From positions 1 through 64,000 of the forward strand of contig NZ_PXZM01000002.1 of NCBI RefSeq assembly GCF_003013395.1: a stretch of 64,000 bases of DNA, given 5' to 3'. Within the stretch, counting starts at the first letter, position 1. The number at the start of each line of letters is the position of its first letter. Source of the stretch: Brevibacillus fortis. Lineage in GTDB: Bacteria > Bacillota > Bacilli > Brevibacillales > Brevibacillaceae. The notes below the pieces were generated by a model. That model did not search any database, had not been told where the DNA came from, and saw only the letters and a program-made list of their open reading frames with translations. This document shows, piece by piece, positions 32,140 to 41,121 of the stretch. The translations under genes and the position numbers were made by a program.

Positions 32140-33420
32140 ATGAGCTTTTCTCAACTACATCCCAACATCCGTATTCGCATCGTGACTTCCTTTCTGACAC
32201 GTCTGGTTGGAAATATGATCTTCCCGTTTATGGCCATCTACTTTTCTGCCAAGCTCGGTCCAGCTATAACAGGGCTCTTGTTAGTCCTGGCCGTATGTGC
32301 ACAAATCTTGATGGGCTTCTACGGCGGCTACTTGGCTGATCGGTGGGGCAGAAAAAAAGTGATGGTATACGGACAATGGATTCAATGCTTCGCTCTTTTC
32401 ATCATGATGGCAGCGAACTCCCCGTGGCTCGATTCTGCTTGGCTCACGTTTGTTATGATGCTCGTCCAGAATGCGAGTAACGGAATGATCAACCCCGCCG
32501 CAGATGCGATGCTCATCGATGTCAGTACGAAAGAAAACCGAACGTATATGTACGGAATCAACTATTGGTCCAACAACTTATCAATTGCGCTAGGTTCCGT
32601 AGTGGGAGGTCTCTTGTTTGCTACCCATCGTTTCGAACTGCTCCTCACGCTTACCGCTATCAGTTTTTTCACACTTGTGATCATTTCCTTATGCCTCAAG
32701 GAATCATACCAGCCGAAGCCAATGAACCCTGTCAGAACGGGGACAGGTATCTTACGGGATATGATCGCAAGCTACAAGCTAGTAATGACTGACCGTCGTT
32801 TCATCCTCTTTTCACTAAGCGGCCTACTCATCTTTGCACCAGAATTTCAAACACCTAACTACATCGCTATCAGGCTTTCTCAAGAGTTTACCCCGCAGAG
32901 CTTTAGTTTGTTTGACTGGTTTTCTGTTGAACTGACTGGCATCAAAATATTCAGCCTGATCCAGCTCGAAAACACGCTGCTCGTGGTATTGTTCTCCCTT
33001 GCTGTCACCAAGCTCATCGGGCATTTGAAGGAAGCTCCTGCCTTGTATATAAGTGGGCTGATGTATATTGCCGGTTACTCGCTGATCATGTATAGCAACT
33101 CCCTTATTGTTATCCTGGTCGCGGTGCTTATAAGCACGTTGGGCGAGCTGATTCACGCTCCCATCCGCCAAACCTATCTGGCACAAATTGTAAAAGATGA
33201 TTTGCGTAGCTCCTACATGGCAGTGAATGGACTCGTTGTGCCCGGCGCACGGATCATGGGCGCAGTCGGTATCACTTTGGGAGCTGTCCTTCCTTCCTAT
33301 CTAATGGCACTCCTCATCTTTTCAATGGGGATCGTAGGCGTTACCCTCACCCGCTCGATTGTGTTGCAAATGGATTTCAAAGAGCGTTTACTTCCTCACG
33401 CAAAAGAAGCTGCCCGATGA
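32140..33420 (+). CDS. MFS transporter (DHA1-like efflux)
   Basis: 426 residues with about 12 membrane helices. The MFS motif A GGYLADRWGRKKVMVYG lies between helices 2 and 3 (about 63-79). The MdtG/MdtH-like drug or sugar efflux group is the best guess. AAAAGGAGG is 7 nt before ATG 32140; an in-frame TTG at 32116 is upstream of that ribosome site. It is transcribed divergently from the SgrR-type regulator, which probably controls it. The terminator stem overlaps its last codons. Confidence 0.87.
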   Translation: MSFSQLHPNIRIRIVTSFLTRLVGNMIFPFMAIYFSAKLGPAITGLLLVLAVCAQILMGFYGGYLADRWGRKKVMVYGQWIQCFALFIMMAANSPWLDSAWLTFVMMLVQNASNGMINPAADAMLIDVSTKENRTYMYGINYWSNNLSIALGSVVGGLLFATHRFELLLTLTAISFFTLVIISLCLKESYQPKPMNPVRTGTGILRDMIASYKLVMTDRRFILFSLSGLLIFAPEFQTPNYIAIRLSQEFTPQSFSLFDWFSVELTGIKIFSLIQLENTLLVVLFSLAVTKLIGHLKEAPALYISGLMYIAGYSLIMYSNSLIVILVAVLISTLGELIHAPIRQTYLAQIVKDDLRSSYMAVNGLVVPGARIMGAVGITLGAVLPSYLMALLIFSMGIVGVTLTRSIVLQMDFKERLLPHAKEAAR

Positions 33421-33439
33421 CACAGGCAGCTTCTTCTTT
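33405..33439 (+). terminator. terminator overlapping the MFS stop codon
   Basis: Stem AGAAGCTGCC/GGCAGCTTCT (33405-33414 with 33425-33434) then TCTTTAG. The left arm lies inside the coding sequence. It may also serve the convergent minus-strand gene. Confidence 0.8.
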
Positions 33440-33453
33440 AGTAATGTCAATGT

Positions 33454-35589
33454 CTACTGGTTCGACAGGCTCTCCAAGATGGCATCGCCTCTCTCGCCAA
33501 TTTTCACGATAGCGTATTTGGCATTCCGCTCCATTTCAAGTCCGGTTCCTTCTGGGACAAAATAGCTTTCTATGCCGTATTCCACTCGGTTGCTACCGAT
33601 TGTGTTTCCATTAATCACCACATCCGATGACTGAGGCTCGTAGGTACGATTCCATTGACCTTCAATCTCATAAAAGCCACTGTAGCTGTACAAGCCATTT
33701 GCTTGTTGGCGGAGTACAACGCGAATCTTCTCACCAGATTCAATATCTTCTTGGTCCAGTGTAGATATGGTGTAGCCAAGTATGACGTAATCACCTTGTA
33801 GCAGCGAACGCGGATCAATTGGGACCAGCTCCAGCTTCACCGTTTTTCCATTGGCCAGGATCGTCTCACTGCTCCATACTTGATAGCCAATCAAAACAAA
33901 TTGCAGCAAAATGACAGGAAGCAACACAAGCGCTTTTCTCGTAAAAATGGAAGGCTCGCTATTCGGCCACTCGATTTTCGACCTTCGATCCCACCAAAGG
34001 GTAGCGATGAAAAACACCAGGCTGAGCAGAAGCAGGCTCAGTGACTTGTGCAGCAAGCTCCATAGCATGTCGTAGTACTTCATGAGGAGAAAAGCAAACC
34101 AGAAACCGAGCACGATTCCGAATCTCACCCGATTTTGCTGATGCAATGTCCGGTACAGCAAATACGTGCTGAATAGGAAAAAAGCCAAATTCACTACCAC
34201 ATTTCCGGCAAGCGATTGGGAATATTCCTCTGTCAGGATCAAAAGCGAGAGTAAGGCGTACACCAACGAGCTGTTTTGCAAAACGACTGGCAATTGCTTC
34301 ACGTAATGCATCACCAGCTGCGTAACGAATAGGATCAGCAGTACATACTCAAAGGAAGGCAAGTACTCATCCAGCTTCGTAGCCAACACGGCTAAAAAAG
34401 TCAGCTGTGTTAACAGCCTCGCCGGAATGGCAGGGACGGATATCCACACGTATACAAGCACCAACAGGAAGATGATCCAGTAAGGTCCCTCTAAAAAGAG
34501 AACCGAACCGACACCCAGAATATACCCCATCGTGAGCAGTGTATAACGCACCGTTGCATTCATCGTGCGAATAAACAGTACGGGACCTAAAAAACCGATT
34601 AAGGAAAGGAAAAACAGAAAATCAATAACCCTTTCGTCTTCCATGATCAGAAAAAGCAGGCCTGCTAACGAAATCGCTCCAATGGATGCGGCAATGGTCG
34701 TGACGAGAACCGTGAATGCCTCTTGGAAAAACACAACCCATTTGCTTTTTTGATGAGCAGATTCCTTGCGCAGCCAATTAATCCCTACAACTGCTCCCCA
34801 AACGATGAGTACGGTCAGCAGCAGCATCAAAACAAAGAAGCCCTCTGAGAAATAAATCACCATATAGGAAATGAATTTAATGAGAACAAACAGCGAGAGC
34901 AGCGAGGCCGTCACAATCAGAAACCCGCGACTTGGCACCCATTTTAAAAACGTGACAAACAGGATCCCGCCCGTCAGGACATATAACAGCTCAGGGAGCG
35001 GACCATACACTTCGGTGAAGGATGAACCGAAAAGACTGACGGAAAACGTTAGAAACGATAAGTAGTAGATCGGCTTGGAATGCAATTTCCCCGTAGAGGT
35101 TAGCCAGAACAAGATGATATTTCCCAAGGCAATCAACCAATACATCATGAACCACCACACGTCCTCACGAGTGACGTGGATGACAGACGGATCGAGGAAG
35201 AAATAAATAGCCAAATGAGCGAGAACATAGCTGGTGACATAGAATGGCTGATAGCGCGTGAAAATCGCAAACAGCAAATTCGGAATGAGCCATACGACGA
35301 ACAACATATAACTGTCCGCATGAGAGTTGTATATTTGCCCCAACAATGCCACACTGATGCCAAAAGCCAAGCTTCCAGCCACCAGAAGCCAGTTACTCAA
35401 AAACGAATGTCGTTTGACGAAACTGAGTCCATAGGATAACAAATAAAAAAGAACGAGGATCGCCACACTAACGCCGATCTTTTGTTCCCTGGCCATAAGC
35501 GACCAGTTCGAAGCAAAAAAGTACATAACAGATGATAGCAGTAGCGAAATGGCCAAAAAGTAACCCGTTCGAACACCGTTTTGTTGCAT
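33454..35589 (-). CDS. DUF2157/DUF4401-like membrane protein fused to GDYXXLXY domain
   Basis: About 711 residues. The first 550 hold around 18 to 20 hydrophobic helices in the style of DUF2157 (SVMYFFASNWSLMAREQKIGV at the start). After a last membrane helix near residue 570, a soluble extracytoplasmic tail starts with DPRSLLQGDYVILGY, the GDYXXLXY motif. In many bacteria these two parts are separate neighbouring genes; here they are one protein. Function unknown. ATG 35589 is chosen with AAGGGATG upstream; GTG 35598 is possible. It is inserted between the sporulation block and rqcP. Confidence 0.8.
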   Translation of the reverse strand: MQQNGVRTGYFLAISLLLSSVMYFFASNWSLMAREQKIGVSVAILVLFYLLSYGLSFVKRHSFLSNWLLVAGSLAFGISVALLGQIYNSHADSYMLFVVWLIPNLLFAIFTRYQPFYVTSYVLAHLAIYFFLDPSVIHVTREDVWWFMMYWLIALGNIILFWLTSTGKLHSKPIYYLSFLTFSVSLFGSSFTEVYGPLPELLYVLTGGILFVTFLKWVPSRGFLIVTASLLSLFVLIKFISYMVIYFSEGFFVLMLLLTVLIVWGAVVGINWLRKESAHQKSKWVVFFQEAFTVLVTTIAASIGAISLAGLLFLIMEDERVIDFLFFLSLIGFLGPVLFIRTMNATVRYTLLTMGYILGVGSVLFLEGPYWIIFLLVLVYVWISVPAIPARLLTQLTFLAVLATKLDEYLPSFEYVLLILFVTQLVMHYVKQLPVVLQNSSLVYALLSLLILTEEYSQSLAGNVVVNLAFFLFSTYLLYRTLHQQNRVRFGIVLGFWFAFLLMKYYDMLWSLLHKSLSLLLLSLVFFIATLWWDRRSKIEWPNSEPSIFTRKALVLLPVILLQFVLIGYQVWSSETILANGKTVKLELVPIDPRSLLQGDYVILGYTISTLDQEDIESGEKIRVVLRQQANGLYSYSGFYEIEGQWNRTYEPQSSDVVINGNTIGSNRVEYGIESYFVPEGTGLEMERNAKYAIVKIGERGDAILESLSNQ

Positions 35590-35657
35590 GCAGCTCACAT
35601 CCCTTCGAAAATGCCTTGAGGTACTCTCATTATATCCTTCGATTGGAAAAAAAGCCT

Positions 35658-35686
35658 AAAAAAAGACTGCCAACTCGGCAGCCTCT
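35658..35686 (-). terminator. terminator after rqcP
   Basis: Stem AGGCTGCC/GGCAGTCT with GAGTT loop and seven T on the minus strand. Confidence 0.85.
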
Positions 35687-35699
35687 TTTCGCTCGCGCA

Positions 35700-35993
35700 T
35701 TACCCTTTGAGGTAGGCGTCTTCTTCTTTTTCATCACGCGGAACGGGAACCTCACCAATGACGGTATACAGCGAAGCCGCTTCTTCCTTGCGTGGGTTTT
35801 CCTTGATGTCCTCTACTTTTACAGACACGATTTTTTGTCCGAAACGGATCGCCAGCTTGTCGCCGATTTTCACGTTACTGGATGCCTTTGCAGGGCGATC
35901 GTTGATTTCCACACGCTGTTTGTCGCACACTTCTTTGGCGAGTGTGCGTCGCTTGATCAGTCGAGACACTTTCAAATATTTATCGAGTCTCAT
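35700..35993 (-). CDS. rqcP: RNA-binding S4 domain protein RqcP (YabO, Hsp15-like)
   Basis: 97 residues. The S4 RNA-binding fold MRLDKYLKVSRLIKRRTLAKEVCDKQRVEINDRPAKAS spans residues 1-45. In B. subtilis this protein joins the 50S–peptidyl-tRNA complex with RqcH to add alanine tails to stalled nascent chains. GGGAGG precedes ATG 35993, which lies inside the 3' end of mazG (14-base overlap). Confidence 0.95.
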   Translation of the reverse strand: MRLDKYLKVSRLIKRRTLAKEVCDKQRVEINDRPAKASSNVKIGDKLAIRFGQKIVSVKVEDIKENPRKEEAASLYTVIGEVPVPRDEKEEDAYLKG

Positions 35994-37458
35994 GTTTGGC
36001 TTCCTCCCACCATTTGTCCATCTCTTGCAGGTCCGTCTGCTCAAAAGTATGGCCCGCCTCTTGCAGCTTGCCTTCAATATAGGAAAAGCGCTTCTTGAAC
36101 TTGTTGTTGGTCAATGCGAGGGCTTCCTCCGGATCAAGCTTCAGGAAGCGCGCAAGATTGACCACTGCAAAAAGCAAATCACCAAGCTCGCCAGCGCGTT
36201 CTTCATCTGATGCTTCTTGCAGCTCGCGGTACTCCTCTTCTACCTTTTTGTACACATCTGCAATATCGTCCCAGTCAAAGCCGACTTGGGCTGCTTTTTT
36301 CTGTAGCTTATACGCATACATCAGGGCTGGCAAATCGCGCGGTATTCCCGCCAACTGTGATTGAACCGTTACATCGATGCCTTTTGCTGCTTTTTCCTGT
36401 GCTTTGATTTCCTGCCAATTCGCCAGCGCTTCCTCGGAATCATTCGCGCTCTTTTCCCCGAATACGTGTGGATGGCGGCGAACCAGCTTCTCATTCAATG
36501 TCGCGACAACATCATCTACCGAAAAATATCCGTCTTCGGCTGCCATCTGCGAATGCAGCATGATTTGCATCAACAAATCACCCAGCTCTTCACACATCGC
36601 GTCTGGATCATCGTCGTCGATCGTCTCCAAAACCTCGTACGTCTCTTCAATCAAGTTTTTGCGAATGCTTTGATGTGTTTGCTCGCGATCCCACGGGCAT
36701 CCATCCGGACTGCGCAGGATCGCAACGATCTCCTTCAAGTAGGAGAATTGGCGGTACGATACCTTCTCGTCCTTCGTCGGCGGTACATACACCAGAGACA
36801 AATTCCCGAAATGATCGAGTCTGTCCAGTTCATACAACGGCACTGTCTCAATTTTTTCTTGCCCCGCTACCCCTACAGCTGTTGCTACCGTCACCTCGTA
36901 ATCGTCCGGCAACACTTCCATCAAGGTCAGCTTCACATCAGAGGCCACAAAAGCATCGTACACTTGTGCGATAATCGTATGCAGACCCGGTGATACTTGA
37001 TGAGCAGCGAGCGCGGTCCCATCCAGCAAAGAGAAGCCCTCGATCGGGTCGATATGTAGGCGGGCAAACAACGGATCGATAAAGCTCTGTCCACCGCCAA
37101 TTTCGATCTCCACGCCACGGTTTGGTCCCTCAGCCAACAATAGCTGCACGGTACGTTCCGCCACCAAAGGATGACCAGGCACGGCATAGACAAGACTGCC
37201 TGCTTCGTTTACCCGTGAAAAAAGCCGCTCTACAATATCGGTGTACACATCGGAAAACGCATCGTGCTGCTCATACACATCATCAAAAGACTCAATCGCG
37301 ATTCCCTCTGCGATCAACTCGGCTACAACCGGATGCTCTTTTGTGCGCAAATAGAGCTGTTTGGCTGCTTTAAGCGTACGATAGATGCCATAAGGGAGCT
37401 GGTCCAAATCTCCGGCACCAAGACCGACTACGGTAATGGTCTTATTCTTCATTTCCAC
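35980..37458 (-). CDS. mazG: bifunctional tetrapyrrole methylase-like / MazG NTP pyrophosphohydrolase (YabN)
   Basis: 492 residues in two domains. Residues about 1-225 are a SAM-dependent tetrapyrrole (corrin/porphyrin) methylase fold (ITVVGLGAGDLDQLPYG, YAVPGHPLVAERTVQLL). Residues about 235-490 are MazG with LRSPDGCPWDREQTHQSIRKNLIEETYEV and its EExxE metal motif, then a repeat of the helical unit. MazG hydrolyses dNTPs and NTPs. This fusion is standard in Bacillales. AAGGAGG precedes GTG 37458. Confidence 0.94.
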   Translation of the reverse strand: MEMKNKTITVVGLGAGDLDQLPYGIYRTLKAAKQLYLRTKEHPVVAELIAEGIAIESFDDVYEQHDAFSDVYTDIVERLFSRVNEAGSLVYAVPGHPLVAERTVQLLLAEGPNRGVEIEIGGGQSFIDPLFARLHIDPIEGFSLLDGTALAAHQVSPGLHTIIAQVYDAFVASDVKLTLMEVLPDDYEVTVATAVGVAGQEKIETVPLYELDRLDHFGNLSLVYVPPTKDEKVSYRQFSYLKEIVAILRSPDGCPWDREQTHQSIRKNLIEETYEVLETIDDDDPDAMCEELGDLLMQIMLHSQMAAEDGYFSVDDVVATLNEKLVRRHPHVFGEKSANDSEEALANWQEIKAQEKAAKGIDVTVQSQLAGIPRDLPALMYAYKLQKKAAQVGFDWDDIADVYKKVEEEYRELQEASDEERAGELGDLLFAVVNLARFLKLDPEEALALTNNKFKKRFSYIEGKLQEAGHTFEQTDLQEMDKWWEEAKHETR

Positions 37459-37479
37459 TCGTCACGCCTCCTTTTCGTT

Positions 37480-39126
37480 CTATCTCGCTTTCTCCGCAGG
37501 GAGGAGCTTATATTTCGTTAACAGCGAAGCAATTCGCTTTCCTTTTGGCAAAAATTGAATATCGTTTCTCGTGAGTCCACCCGTTTTCAATAGCGCCAGT
37601 AAATAGACCAATGCTCCAGAACCGACAGCAATCAATCCGACCAGCGTATGGAACAAGCGATTCGAAAGTCCGGCACTGCCAAGCACCGTATTAGCGAGCC
37701 ACTCCACAATTAGCACGACAATCGACATCACCACAACGGAAATGAATGGCTTTTTCACCGTTTGGCGCAATCCGATGTGTGCTCCCGTGTATTTGCTTAC
37801 CGCAAGAACGTTCAGTCCCATAGCGACCAAATAAGCTAAAACAGTGGACACTGCCGCACCAGAGATACCCCAGAACGGAACGAGCGCCAGATTGAGGATG
37901 AGCTTCACCAATACACCAATAAACAGGTTGCGGGCAGGTCGCATTACACGTCCCAAGCCTTGCAAAATCCCTGCGCTGGCAATACTCACCGTGGCGAAAA
38001 TAATCGTGAAGGATTGTACAGCGAGTGCCTCGGTACCGTTGCTGTCTCCGTAGAGCATGACGTTGATCGGCTCCGCCAACAGAGCAAGTCCAAATGAAGC
38101 AGGCAATCCCAATAGGAAGGTCAGTCGAATCGCTACTTCGGAACGATGAGCAATCAGTTGATGCTGGCGCTGGGCAACAGCTTCACTGATCGCAGGCACT
38201 AATGCCAGCGACAAGGACGTGGCAAAAAACGTACCAAACTGAATGAGTGGCTGACCACGGTCAAACGCACCCTTCAAAAGCTTTGCCAAATCCTCCGGAG
38301 TCCCGCTCCATTGCAGCATATTGACGACGGTCATCGAGTCTACAAGCGGAACAAGCGGCAAAACCAGTGCGCCCATACAAATCGGAACGGCATAGGTCAA
38401 GAGATGACGTAATATTTGACGATTGGTCCACGAATTCGCTGCCGATTGATGAACCTGATTGGTGGACAGCTGCCCCAGCTTCTTGTCCCCTCTCCAATAC
38501 CAAAGCAAGACGAGAATAGCAGCAATTGCCCCTGGAAAAGCAGCAAAAACGGCACCTGTACCAGCCAGGTACGGGTCTTGATACACGTTCATCGCCCAGA
38601 ATGCAGCGACTAAGATAAAAATCACGCGAATGAACTGCTCAGCAACCTGAGAGACGCCAGTCGGCATCATATTTTGATGCCCCTGAAAATAGCCTCGCAA
38701 GATCGCAACCATCGGCACCAACGGCAGTGACCAAGCTACAGCTCTGAGCGGGGTAATCAAATGCTCATCACCCATCATACGGGCAATAATAGGTGCCCCT
38801 CCATATAACAGTAAGAAGAAAAAGATCCCGAAAACGACCAGCGATATACTGGCTACCCGAAAGGCCCTGCGCGCCCCGATCGCATCCCCGACAGCGACGC
38901 GCTCTGAGACGATCTTGGAGATGGCGATGGGAAAACCCGCCGTCGCCAGAATCAACAACGTGGTGTACAGCGGGTATACTTGCATATATACGTACAAGCC
39001 GATATCTCCGGCAATGTTTTGGTATGGGATGCGGTATACAGCGCCTAAAAGCTTGGAGACAAGACCGGCAATTCCAAGTATCGCCGCGCCTTTCACAAAT
39101 TGAACGGAAGCCTTTTCTTGAGCCAT
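37480..39126 (-). CDS. SpoVB/YabM-like polysaccharide export (MurJ superfamily) protein
   Basis: 548 residues with 14 predicted membrane helices. ILGIAGLVSKLLGAVYRIPYQNIAGDIGLYVYMQVYPLY at the N-terminus is the SpoVB/MurJ signature. It is probably a lipid-linked precursor flippase for cell wall, cortex or polysaccharide. In B. subtilis the gene at this position is yabM, a SpoVB paralogue. The start ATG 39126 follows GAGGAG; a longer frame to 39189 has no support. Confidence 0.9.
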   Translation of the reverse strand: MAQEKASVQFVKGAAILGIAGLVSKLLGAVYRIPYQNIAGDIGLYVYMQVYPLYTTLLILATAGFPIAISKIVSERVAVGDAIGARRAFRVASISLVVFGIFFFLLLYGGAPIIARMMGDEHLITPLRAVAWSLPLVPMVAILRGYFQGHQNMMPTGVSQVAEQFIRVIFILVAAFWAMNVYQDPYLAGTGAVFAAFPGAIAAILVLLWYWRGDKKLGQLSTNQVHQSAANSWTNRQILRHLLTYAVPICMGALVLPLVPLVDSMTVVNMLQWSGTPEDLAKLLKGAFDRGQPLIQFGTFFATSLSLALVPAISEAVAQRQHQLIAHRSEVAIRLTFLLGLPASFGLALLAEPINVMLYGDSNGTEALAVQSFTIIFATVSIASAGILQGLGRVMRPARNLFIGVLVKLILNLALVPFWGISGAAVSTVLAYLVAMGLNVLAVSKYTGAHIGLRQTVKKPFISVVVMSIVVLIVEWLANTVLGSAGLSNRLFHTLVGLIAVGSGALVYLLALLKTGGLTRNDIQFLPKGKRIASLLTKYKLLPAEKAR

Positions 39127-39191
39127 GTGCGTGAAATTTCTCCTCTCCAACCTAAAACTTTGTTCATTATACCACAAGGCCATAGGCACAA

Positions 39192-39223
39192 GAAAAACAG
39201 CCCCGGGGTACGAGGCTGTTTTT
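39192..39223 (-). terminator. terminator after spoVT
   Basis: Stem AAACAGCC/GGCTGTTT with T runs, directly after the spoVT stop. Confidence 0.85.
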
Positions 39224-39234
39224 GCTGAGCTATC

Positions 39235-39777
39235 TTACTGCTCCATCTGTTTTGCCAGGAAACCGGCCGCTGTTTCCGACATTTTGATCTCCAAATCACT
39301 CATCTTGGTTGACTCGTTTTTGTTGAGGAGGATCACGGACCCGATTGGATCGCCTCCTGCAACAATCGGTGCGATGACGAACGAGCCCATCGTCTCGTTC
39401 ATATCACGACAAATTTCATAAGAGCCTGCGTTTTTCTCCAGTCGTGTTTTTCTTTCCTCCAAGCATTTCTCGACAATACTGCCAATTGCTTTCTCCAAGT
39501 ATTCCTTTTTGGAGGCACCTGCCACTGCAATGACAGTATCCCTGTCTGAAATCAGTACGGTATGATTCATGCTTTCATACAAAGAGTCGGCGTACTCTTT
39601 TGCAAAATCACCCAACTCTCCAATCGGTGAATACTTTTTGAGAATGACTTCTCCGTCACGATCCACAAAAATCTCAAGCGGGTCGCCCTCACGAATGCGC
39701 AGTGTACGACGAATCTCCTTAGGAATCACGACCCGACCGAGGTCGTCAATTCGACGAACGATACCAGTTGCTTTCAT
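39235..39777 (-). CDS. spoVT: stage V sporulation protein T
   Basis: 180 residues. An AbrB-type swapped-hairpin DNA-binding domain is at the N-terminus (MKATGIVRRIDDLGRVVIPKEIRRTLRI), followed by a GAF-like domain (about 60-175). It controls sigma-G-dependent genes in the forespore. GCGAGGC precedes ATG 39777. Its N-terminus closely resembles AbrB, encoded at 60396. Confidence 0.96.
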   Translation of the reverse strand: MKATGIVRRIDDLGRVVIPKEIRRTLRIREGDPLEIFVDRDGEVILKKYSPIGELGDFAKEYADSLYESMNHTVLISDRDTVIAVAGASKKEYLEKAIGSIVEKCLEERKTRLEKNAGSYEICRDMNETMGSFVIAPIVAGGDPIGSVILLNKNESTKMSDLEIKMSETAAGFLAKQMEQ

Positions 39778-39972
39778 GTCTTGTTGCCTCGCTTTCCCGT
39801 AAGAAGTGGGTTGTGAATAGATGGTGGTTGGTTAGTTGTATTTTTTCCTCAAATTCTAATTTTAACTATGGGTGATGGCATTAATTTTTACCAGTTGCTT
39901 CAATTACTCTCCCCCGGGTGGTAGCGAGTGATAATAGTATTTGCCCATGTTTGCAGAATATGCGAGAAAACG

Positions 39973-40002
39973 AAAAAACAGGGAAACGAATTCCCTGTTT
40001 TT
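39973..40002 (-). terminator. terminator after the prsA-like gene
   Basis: Stem AACAGGGA/TCCCTGTT with a seven-base loop and T runs. Confidence 0.87.
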
Positions 40003-40013
40003 CTTCGGACTTC

Positions 40014-41081
40014 TTATTTCTTCTCCGCTGCATCGTTTTTGGACTGCGGAATGTTGAATTTCGTAATGAGCTTGTCCAGCTCGTTCTTGGCGAAATTATC
40101 GTAGGCTTTCTCCAAAGAATTCGCGCGGAGCTCTTCTTTCATCTCATCAAAGGTCTTTTCTTTGCGATTCTCGACCTTAATAATATGGTAACCAAAATCA
40201 GTTTTTACTGGCGGGCCTACTTCACCAACTTTTTGATTCAGGGATGCCTCTTTAAATTCTGGTACCCATTGCGTTACATCCGCATTTTCGTACAAGCCGC
40301 CGGACTGCTTGCTGCCTGGGTCATCTGTGAACTCTGTTGCCAGCTTCGCGAAGTCTTCACCCTTTTTCAGGCGCGCTACCAAGTCGTTGGAGAGTTTCAA
40401 CGCCTCTTCTGGTTTGCGCTTTTCGGTGGAGATCAGGATGTGGCGAACAGAAGCAACTGTACGGGAAGCTTTGTCCATCGAATCATAGGTTTGCTTCAGC
40501 GTAGCATCGTCGATATTCTTTTTCATCACATTGATGGACTGGTTGATCAGGTCCATCTGATTGACGATCATGTCCTTCGTTACGCCTTGGCCTTCCATGA
40601 GCTTGTTGAACTGAGCTTCATCTTTGCCCAAAAAGCCCATGTACTGCGTTTTGATTTTCTCGAAAGTTTTCTCAGCGAGTTCTTTGGACTCTTTTTTCAT
40701 GGCATCGTCAGAACGGCTAGCCAAAACCTTGGTAGCTGTATACTCACGCGCAAAAGCTTTCAATGAATTGCTGTCAGCAATTTCAATCATGGTACCTTGT
40801 TGTGGGTTCATGAAGTTAATGACACGCAGAAACTCTTCGAACTCTTGTCCTGTGACAGTTCCTCCCTGATACTCCACAATGACCGCTTTCTGGTCTGCTG
40901 AGTAAGGCAGAGTGAGTTTAGGGAATTGTACCAAAGGATCGTTAGCAGCTTGATTGCCGCCATCTGTCTGATTCGCTGGAGTTGTTGGATCTTGTTTCGC
41001 TTCTTCTGCTTTTCCGCCGCAACCAGTCATGAGTGCCACGACCAGAACAGCCGAAGATAGAATCGCTACTGAACGTTTCAT
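40014..41081 (-). CDS. PrsA/SurA-like peptidyl-prolyl isomerase lipoprotein
   Basis: 355 residues. Lipoprotein signal ending LMTGC (Cys21). An N-terminal SurA-like helical chaperone region (about 60-210) is followed by one parvulin domain at about 213-310 (VRHILISTEKRKPEEAL, FAKLATEFTDDPGSKQSGG, GYHIIKVENRKEK), then a helical tail. It folds secreted proteins outside the membrane. It is inserted between spoVT and mfd, which are neighbours in B. subtilis, and its downstream terminator and gap suggest separate expression. Confidence 0.9.
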   Translation of the reverse strand: MKRSVAILSSAVLVVALMTGCGGKAEEAKQDPTTPANQTDGGNQAANDPLVQFPKLTLPYSADQKAVIVEYQGGTVTGQEFEEFLRVINFMNPQQGTMIEIADSNSLKAFAREYTATKVLASRSDDAMKKESKELAEKTFEKIKTQYMGFLGKDEAQFNKLMEGQGVTKDMIVNQMDLINQSINVMKKNIDDATLKQTYDSMDKASRTVASVRHILISTEKRKPEEALKLSNDLVARLKKGEDFAKLATEFTDDPGSKQSGGLYENADVTQWVPEFKEASLNQKVGEVGPPVKTDFGYHIIKVENRKEKTFDEMKEELRANSLEKAYDNFAKNELDKLITKFNIPQSKNDAAEKK

Positions 41082-41121
41082 AAATAAGGTTCTCCCTTCC
41101 CGGGCAAGCCCATTTTGTCAG

